From NCBI GenBank assembly GCA_020091685.1, contig CM034607.1, positions 27,198,145 to 27,262,144 of the forward strand: DNA of 64,000 nucleotides, read 5' to 3'. Source of the DNA: Lutjanus erythropterus (Eukaryota > Chordata > Actinopteri > Lutjaniformes > Lutjanidae). Both the position numbers and the translations under genes were made by a program. This document shows, piece by piece, positions 58,501-64,000 of the stretch (position 1 is the stretch's first letter; every line of letters begins with the position of its first letter). The notes beneath the pieces were generated by a model. It was not told the DNA's origin. It did no database searches and worked only from the letters and a program-made list of their open reading frames with translations.

Positions 58501-61500
58501 CTTTAAGTAGGGATGGTAATAACTAATCATTAATCAATAAATCATAATCAAAAATGTAACTGTATTAATTGCATATAATTTGAACTGTTGCTCCCAGTGA
58601 AAGAATATCCCATAATTTGAGTTTGTTCTTGTCATACTGGTAAAAAAAAAAAAAAAAAAACACATACAGAGATGTTTGTAGCTCCATACTGGAGCACCTT
58701 GGCCTCTGTACATCAGATACCCCGCAGGAAGGTGTCTAACACGACCATGTGTGTTCGTTTTCAGGTCTATCGGTGAGCATCAGCGCGAAGGACCTGAAGT
58801 ACGCTCTGGAGGGAATCGCAGGGATGGGTCAGGTCAGCGTTTCATGGCAGGGAACCTGCAGACGCCCCAAGTGGAGGGTCGAGTGGCTCACCAAGCCTGG
58901 AGACCATCCTCTGATCCAGGTCAGTCTCCACTTCTCATTTTAACAATATTTTTTAGACTTTTTTAGTTAATTTTGCTACAATCTGCTCTGTTACTGACTG
59001 ATTATTTTTGTTATGCAACATTTATTGCTTATCACACAACATTCATGAGATGACATGACATTTATTCTTGTTACAGATTAACAGCTCATCAGTTGTCGGC
59101 AATAACGTAGTTTTTTCAGCCCATGAGAAGGTAAAGGGAGGACTGTTCATACGAGGCCTGCAGGGAGATTTCTTCCGTGTCTGGGAAACCAAACCACAGG
59201 TACAACTGTGATTCATACAGCCTCTGGCACATCTGGTTTTGGGTTTCACCATTATCTGTCTGTCACATGTCTGCTTCAGCCACTGATGGTTACTTGGTGT
59301 GTTTGCTTCTATAAATCCTGAAGAGCGAGTCCTATTTTAGTCTGTTGCATAACGCAGCTTTATTTGTGTATTTCGTTCCTCCAGGCAAGAATTGATTGAT
59401 ACGTTTGCATGCTATTAAATAACTGCTTTGTTTTGAAGTGACTGACAGCTACAGTCTTCTATTACTCTATTGTCATGACTGTTGTAGCATTAACTTCCAC
59501 ATCATAGTGATTATTCCAACTCAGTGTTTTACGTTGGGAAACTTTTTTCTAAGTGTGACAGTTCTGATGTGGAGCTGATGCTGTTTGCAGGTGGAGGTTC
59601 ACATCAATGGCATCCCGTCAAAGTGCTCTGGTGACTGTGGGTTTGAATGGTCTGAGGACACAACTCCAGTTGTGACTGGAATCAGCCCATCTCAAGGTGT
59701 CCTTCTAAAATATTATTTGTTCAGTCAACATTTAAAAGTGTAACATACACAACCAATTTTCTTTATTCTATATCAAAAATTAGAGAGCCAAATAATAAGC
59801 CAAATATCGCTCTCACCAAACCAACCAGACTCCACTGACAAAATCAGTCATTTTACCTCGCAGAACTTGAGAGTTTCTGTTTTAAAGCTGCCTCAATCAG
59901 CTTGTTTGTGTTATTGTTGTGACTTCAGTACATCCAGACTAGCCTTTTAAAACAGTAAGGTCACAAAATACCCGATCGAGGCAGCAGTAACCCACATTCT
60001 GCAAGGTAAAATTACTGATTTTGCCAATGGAGTTTGGTTGAGTGTGAGAGAGCAATATGGATAAGTACCTCATACAGTCCCTTTAACATATACAGTATAA
60101 TAAAAATATTTCATTTTCAGGTACTGAATAATGACAGAAATCCTGAGAAAATTGCCAGCTTCTGTATAAAACCATAAAACTTGATGTTTCCATGTGATGG
60201 TAGTTGGTGAAGGTGTTGAATTTTGTATCTATAACTAAATAACTTGACTTTTTCAGGGTCTAATGGCCTGGGGACTCTTTTGACTGTCACTGGAACTGGC
60301 TTTGGCAGTGAAAATGCCACCATCTTTGTGGGAAAGGCCAGGTGCCATGTTGAACAGACCACCGGTAAGTGAAAGACGTTCAGAGAAGTGAATACTGCAT
60401 CTTGTTCTTAAAATGAGTCTGCTGTTTATTATCTAGCAGAAGTTTAACCAGCTTTTGTCAACTGTTTTCCAGCCACCACTCAGGTGTGCAGACTGGGCAG
60501 TGCCAGTGCTGGTACCTACCCTGTGCTGGTCACCTTCCCCTCGCTGGGTGAGTCACGCTACCAAGGCGGCAGCATGCTGTACTTCACCTACCAGCTCATT
60601 GTTTCCTCTTTCTCCCCACTCTCTGGAAGTGTGGCAGGTAAGACATTAAAAGTCTATATAACAGCTGCACTGAACTGAGTACACCAATCTGTTTTATTAT
60701 TTATCACAGTCTCTGAAGTAGTCCATTGATTTGGTGCAAAGGGAACCTTTAAACAAATACAGTTTTCACATATTGTTGATTACAAAGTCTACTTCTCCGG
60801 TCATATGTCTTCTTTTATTGTTTTTTTTAGGAGGCACGCTGCTGACAGTGAGAGGTTTTGGCTTCAACAGGAACGCCACAGTTACTGTCGGCAGTGAGCG
60901 GTGCACAGTGGTTCATGCCAGTGACACCGAGCTGAAATGCAGGACTCCAGCAGTAAGTGTGCAGACAGCAAACTACTGTTTTTTTATAGATGTTATTTTC
61001 TCACAGTATCTAATAACTCAAAGAGCTGTAGAACAGGACACTGGTAGTACTTGCTATACACCTTTATATGTCAATAAGATTGCTAAAACACCGGTTTGCA
61101 AAAACTTATTACGCTTGCAGATTAACTTCGGTATGTCACTAATTTTGATATTGAAGTGATTGAGTTAATGACATTTTATGTGGCTGCTTTAAAGTGAGCC
61201 GATGTATTAATTTTTGCTGTGGCCACAAGTGGGAATTACAGCCAAATGGTACATATTTAAGACTAACTTCAGCATCTTTCAACCTAAGCAACAATTTTAG
61301 CACTCTTACTGGATGTACTTTGACATTTTATGATTCCCCTCAAGCAGTACACTGCAGCCTGTTTACTGTTATTCTTTAAAACTTAGTGTTAAAGTATGAG
61401 ATGAGTCATAAAGTTAGTCCTTGGTCATACCAGACTAAGTAAGGCAGTTTTACTGAATAAGAATTCAATCTTTGTCTTTCAGAAGTTACGTTTTTTTAAA

Positions 61501-63410
61501 CAAATCATTTGAACATGACAGGCTAATAGTTTGACTTCAATAAGTTTGCCTTATTTACTAATAAATAAATGCTATTACTTATTTCAGGGAACTGCAGGAT
61601 CGCAGAGCATCACAGTGATGGTGGGAAACATGAGTCAGACAGCCAGCAGCTCCTTCACCTATGATAACAACCTCACACCCCAGATCTCAGGCCTGAGTCC
61701 CCGCACCACCACCGTGTTTGGTGAGCTGAGAGCCTTTTTTTTTTTTTTTTTTTTGCGTATTTATAAGCTCTGTTCATACATTTAATAACCTTTCGGCGAG
61801 GTAGGATAATTATAAAGCGTTACTGAGATGGGCAAACCCAGACGAGGGCTTGGATTAAGTTCTTTGGGATGGTTAGATGAAAAGTTTAATGGGGAGGATG
61901 GTTTTTGTCCTCAAAGGTCAATAGAAATCCTATCTGTGGAGTGAAAGCAACAGACAGTCTGAAGTCTATAGTCCTCGTCCTTGTGTCATTCTTTGTTTAT
62001 GAAAAGAGAAGGATTCAATGCTTATTCATTGTGTTTCAATGCCTCACCTCATAACAAACCACTCAGTTATCTATAGACATAGAACATTCGCCATTAGAAA
62101 ATTCATCCTATGAAACCAACATTGTTAGAACATATAGAATGGATTCATTGTTAAGATCATTAGCCTGCAATTTCCTGTGGTATAAAAGCAGTTATATAAC
62201 AGGTTACTGTTTAAAAATAAGTGCAGTGGGGTTACTGAGAGCATGTACATTTGTGACTATGGATCACCTAAAATGTAGCCTGGCATCACTGTGACTGGTT
62301 CAGTTTGCGTTCACGAAGGAAAAACTCAAACAGTCCACAAGGTGTAAACGCAGGTCATGTGGTGGAAATGTCATTTGATTTAAAAGTCATAAAGTCGAAT
62401 GATAAAAATACATTAAATGGCCCAATTTCTAACTGGATATCAGACATTATGTGGGCCTTTTCCCCCTCAAACAGAGAGAAGAAAAGAAAATAGTAAGTGG
62501 CTCGTGGAGTTGTAACTTTGGTGCAATGGCCAGCAGTAGTAGCTTCTTTTTATTTCCTCTCCCATATGTCCAAAACTGGACTTTGCCTTTCACTGTGTTA
62601 TGATGGGTCAGCGGTCAGTGACTGTCTCGGCGTCGTACGTCCGCAGAACCCTATTTTCATGTGAAAGCTCCCTGGCCTGGTGGAAACGTCTCCGAACAAG
62701 AGTTTGGCTAGGTGTATCGGCCAGAGCAGGTGAAACATGAGCTTGCAGATTCGTCTGGTTCCCAGGCTACCTGAAACGCCTCTGTGATGGAGCAACATAA
62801 CATATCAATGTAATTACATGTGTCTGAAGGGAAGAAGAAAAGCATGATGTTCAGAGGTGTCGTGTAATTCAACTGTGACCAGGAGCTTAAAGGAGTGGAA
62901 ACCTTTTGTCATCACTGTCACCTCACTACTCGTACTGTAACGCCATGTAATGCTGACCTGCAGGTTTTTTCTGGTTTTGCCTCTGTGCTTACTAAACCTG
63001 GAGAATCTGAGCCGAGGACTTTAACGTGTCAACTTAACATAATTATAGTAAACAATACAAAAGCATCCAGACAACAAGAATACCTCTAATCTGCAGGACA
63101 CTCAGTTCTTTGACTATTAACAGCTGACAAGTGCTAATTATCTTGACTTCTTGAATAACCAAAGCTCCTGCCTTGACATTTTCTTTTTTTTTTTTTTTTT
63201 TGTCTGCTTTTGTGTAGGACACCGAGTTCTCACCGTCCAGGGTTCGAACCTGGGGGCAAAAGACAATGACAGCATGGTGATAGTAGGTGGGAGGGAGTGC
63301 GTCACTGTGCAGTGGACTGCGACAAACATCACCTGCCGTCTCCCCGTGCTACCACCTGGTCTTTACAAGGTGGATGTGCAGGTTGGAAACAATGGCTACC
63401 CGCAGACAAG
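44726..63410 (+). CDS. pkhd1l1: Fibrocystin-L (PKHD1-like 1), first 32 coding exons (partial; continues off the right edge)
   Basis: Exons: 44726-44780, 44940-45017, 45164-45308, 45401-45509, 45610-45667, 45754-45847, 46374-46427, 46584-46657, 46757-46799, 47572-47642, 47754-47864, 49420-49512, 51676-51941, 52051-52142, 52255-52414, 52919-53054, 53453-53596, 53723-53877, 54056-54166, 54258-54404, 54904-55028, 55122-55285, 55891-56060, 58207-58339, 58765-58919, 59077-59199, 59591-59696, 60257-60364, 60473-60637, 60831-60952, 61588-61720, 63218-63410. All borders are GT-AG and phases agree through 3,893 bp (~1,297 aa). Order: signal peptide, IPT/TIG x3, PA14, long linker modules, IPT/TIG x3. 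Mammalian fibrocystin-L is a single-pass membrane protein of about 4,240 aa with many IPT domains, PA14 and G8 domains, needed on hair-cell stereocilia. This is therefore roughly the N-terminal 30%. The start is the only ATG giving a signal peptide. Position beside eny2 matches mammals. Confidence 0.95.
47080..47475. mobile_element. Long palindromic element in pkhd1l1 intron 9 (copy 1)
   Basis: The left arm (ACCAAACTCCTTTGGCAAAA, ATTTTACCTCACAGAATATG, GCCTCAGCCAGTAGG) is answered by a complementary right arm (GATTGAGGCAGTGG, CTGTGAGGTAAAATTTCTAT, TTGCCAATGGAGTCTGGTT). Pairing extends outward to the ATATTTAGAATATT flanks. It would fold into a hairpin of roughly 170-bp arms. Confidence 0.7.
47865..49419. 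other. pkhd1l1 intron 11
   Basis: 1.55 kb, AT-rich; I see nothing recognisable in it. Confidence 0.6.
50018..50760 (+). repeat. Three spaced copies of a local repeat in pkhd1l1 intron 12
   Basis: A block with CTTCTTA..TT, TTAACTGTT.GGTAAACATGG / CTTTACTGTTTGGTAACCAT and GG.ACCTGATTTA occurs near 50018-50098, 50445-50530 and 50671-50755, all in the same orientation. A GCTAACAGTA-rich stretch (50205-50310) lies between the first two. Confidence 0.55.
51335..51636 (+). repeat. GGGCTGCAACTAA-family dispersed repeat
   Basis: AGAGATGCAACTAAGGATCA, TTTATGGTTTGATCGATTAA, AAAGCAGCACATTTTCACAT and a GTGATTAATCGACGAATCTC end. A long copy in intron 12, ending about 40 bp before exon 13. Confidence 0.55.
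51676..52414 (+). CDS. pkhd1l1: pkhd1l1 exons 13-15: PA14 domain
   Basis: Residues ~329-501. It contains GRGLKMEVWNNTRPSSLPDI, then RFSSISRGFFVPPTTGNHTF, YLNCDDRCELYFSN and AYYLEILHQDYGGPGSLNLA. The G-F...P...G.HTFYL.CDD.C.L...S core and the YYLE..H.D..G split across exons 14/15 are the PA14 beta-barrel pattern found in fibrocystin proteins (a probable carbohydrate-binding or adhesive fold). Exon 13 is the longest here (266 bp). Confidence 0.92.
52919..59696 (+). CDS. pkhd1l1: pkhd1l1 exons 16-27: linker modules between PA14 and the second IPT group
   Basis: Residues ~502-1058. Exons 16-18 encode a module with C..H.CGSTFFSLGYRH, then VSASAAVVAAALNSLWSIKP, DSVQVTK and YTVTFNSDRGDF. Exons 24-26 encode a similar one: GTFGLEIYGGRAEGLSVSIS, AKDLKYALEGIAGMGQVSVS and WRVEWLTKPGDHPLIQ. 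Both have the order aromatic strand, S/A helix with AL..L/I, V-V strand, Y/W.V.(F/W) strand, GD. This suggests an internal duplication. Between them lie a cysteine-containing stretch (exons 19-20, FCGRWSLKNAEVLF) and exons 21-23. Exon 27 begins IPT4. Confidence 0.88.
53170..53425. mobile_element. Half copy of the palindromic element, pkhd1l1 intron 16 (copy 2)
   Basis: It shares GTACTG..ATGAACAGAATCAG, GCAGCAAAAATAA, AGTATACGTATACACTATAT, CAAACTCCAATAGCAAAG and TTTTACCTCACAGAACACAA with copy 1. It stops at the centre (TTGTGTTATTGTG), so the right arm is missing. Confidence 0.6.
55301..55318. repeat. (GATT)n microsatellite
   Basis: Four GATT units plus GTT in intron 22. A similar tract (ATTGATTGATTGATTGATTT) sits at about 24104-24123. 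Confidence 0.85.
55470..55815 (+). mobile_element. CTCAAGTAAAAGTAC-family element in pkhd1l1 intron 22
   Basis: TATTCAAGTACAAGTACAGA, AGTAAAAGTACTGACTCAAC and CAAAGTATAAAAGTAAAAAG are followed by TTGTTACATC/TCTTGTTACAT repeats and ACTCAAGTAAACTGCAGATA, matching 24741-25310. Confidence 0.55.
56061..58206. other. pkhd1l1 intron 23
   Basis: 2.1 kb. Bases 56255-56365 hold a GTCAGCATGGTAGCATCAG block (shared with about 1463-1490) and a GTTTGGGCACCCCTGG end typical of a fish repeat read in reverse. A possible GGGCTGCAACA-type repeat starts at 57684. The rest is AT-rich with no recognisable gene. Confidence 0.5.
59591..63410 (+). CDS. pkhd1l1: pkhd1l1 exons 27-32: IPT/TIG domains 4-6
   Basis: IPT4 (~1048-1130) opens VTGISPSQGSNGLGTLLTVT and has IFVGKARCHVEQTT. 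IPT5 (~1131-1220) opens VSSFSPLSGSVAGGTLLTVR and has VGSERCTVVHASDTELKC. IPT6 (from ~1221) opens ISGLSPRTTTVFGHRVLTVQ and has VGGRECVTVQWTATNITC. Each has the SP..G..GGT.LTV.G start, one cysteine in the VG..C strand and a second in the L.C/TC strand. The last exon ends in phase 2 at a GT donor (63411); the next exon is not securely visible before the window ends. Confidence 0.92.
59776..60085. mobile_element. Long palindromic element in pkhd1l1 intron 27 (copy 3)
   Basis: The left arm (CAAATATCGCTCTCACCAAA, CAGACTCCACTGACAAAATC, TTTTACCTCGCAGAACTTGA, TGCCTCAATCAGC) is complementary to the right arm (CGATCGAGGCAGCAGTAACC, CTGCAAGGTAAAATTACTGA, TTTTGCCAATGGAGTTTGGT, TGTGAGAGAGCAATATGG). Homologous to copies in introns 9 and 16. 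Confidence 0.7.
61721..63217. other. pkhd1l1 intron 31
   Basis: 1.5 kb with T homopolymers (61736-61755 and 63182-63202). No gene or recognisable repeat. A short minus-strand frame at 62598-62798 has no supporting features. Confidence 0.55.
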
Positions 63411-64000
63411 GTACAGCTACTCTGAATGACACTGAGTGATTTACTCTGCGGGCAGCGATCCATCTGTTAATGCGCCAGCTAGAGATAGTCATCAGCTTTT
63501 AAAAGCATTTTAAATGTTTCCTACCTGTCAAACAGGCAGCATGTGAGCTTACACTGTGTCAGGGTTTAATGTCATAATAGATCTGAAGATAAGGACAAAA
63601 TTTTGCATATCATATTGTATAAGATGTTCCCTGATTTTATTTTCTCTTTCTAGATTTTTAAACGATATACTCAGTTTAGTCTCAGCAAGTTATAAAACAT
63701 AAGTAAAAGGTCTACATCTACTCTGAAAAGGATATCTAGACATTTCAAGATACATTTTTAAACTTATATTTAGTTATTTATATCGTAATATTACAAATAT
63801 TTTAAAATAAACTCACAAAAGTCACTTTTTAATCTCTTCTACTCCTTTCCTCCCTACTCTAAACCCTTTTTGCATATTTTAGAGAAGGACAGGGGATCTT
63901 GAACCTCACTTTTTCTTCCTCTTGCCTGTTTCATCTTTTTATATTGTTTTATCTTGTGACATCTGTTTTGTGTGATATACAGCAGAAGACAGACACATCA
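63411..64000. other. Start of pkhd1l1 intron 32
   Basis: AT-rich intron sequence. A possible acceptor (TGATATACAG) ends at 63982, 18 bases before the end, but what follows is too short to confirm as an exon. Bases 63926-63970 resemble the TTGTTACATCTTTT interior of the CTCAAGTAAAAGTAC repeat family. Confidence 0.4.

Noticed and set aside
63241-63250. Perfect tRNA B-box-like GGTTCGAACC
   Set aside because: It lies inside pkhd1l1 exon 32, codes part of the IPT6 domain (QGSNL), and has no A box or cloverleaf around it.
63983-64000. Possible pkhd1l1 exon 33 start after TGATATACAG
   Set aside because: Only 18 bases remain and their translation does not clearly continue the IPT6 domain.

Overview
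The window is vertebrate nuclear DNA, almost certainly from a percomorph-type teleost. It has exon/intron genes with GT-AG introns, AT-rich introns full of small dispersed fish repeats, CA microsatellites and degraded LINE 3' ends. It holds three genes whose order matches the tetrapod block NUDCD1 - ENY2 - PKHD1L1, plus a G-protein-coupled receptor between eny2 and pkhd1l1. I saw no CRISPR array, operon, phage or other prokaryotic system.

Layout. (1) 1-28008, minus strand: nudcd1, a NudC-like Hsp90 co-chaperone. Six coding exons (115, 155, 186, 184, 189 and 208 bp) spread over 26 kb give the N-terminal ~345 residues and most of the CS domain; the remaining C-terminal exons lie beyond the left edge. 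(2) 28009-28739: a short head-to-head promoter with two perfect TCTCGCGAGA palindromes. (3) 28740-30485, plus strand: eny2, complete, 96 aa, the small shared subunit of the SAGA deubiquitinase module and TREX-2. (4) 30.7-36.2 kb: intergenic, mostly old transposon pieces. (5) 36243-38796, minus strand: a complete three-coding-exon class A GPCR (325 aa) of a fish GPR4-like type, lacking several residues normally conserved in the class. (6) 38.8-44.7 kb: intergenic, with several transposon copies and a possible upstream exon or small ORF near 42 kb. (7) 44726-63410 and beyond the right edge, plus strand: the first 32 coding exons (3,893 bp, ~1,297 aa) of pkhd1l1 (fibrocystin-L): signal peptide, three IPT/TIG domains, a PA14 domain, a long duplicated extracellular module and three more IPT/TIG domains.

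The genes do not form a pathway. Nudcd1 and Eny2 are housekeeping proteins sharing a promoter, while the GPCR and Pkhd1l1 are surface proteins. The points most worth checking are the paired palindromes in the divergent promoter, the atypical receptor, three related palindromic elements in pkhd1l1 introns, a nested transposon composite with filled and empty versions in the same window, and an unexplained GC-rich ORF inside a nudcd1 intron.
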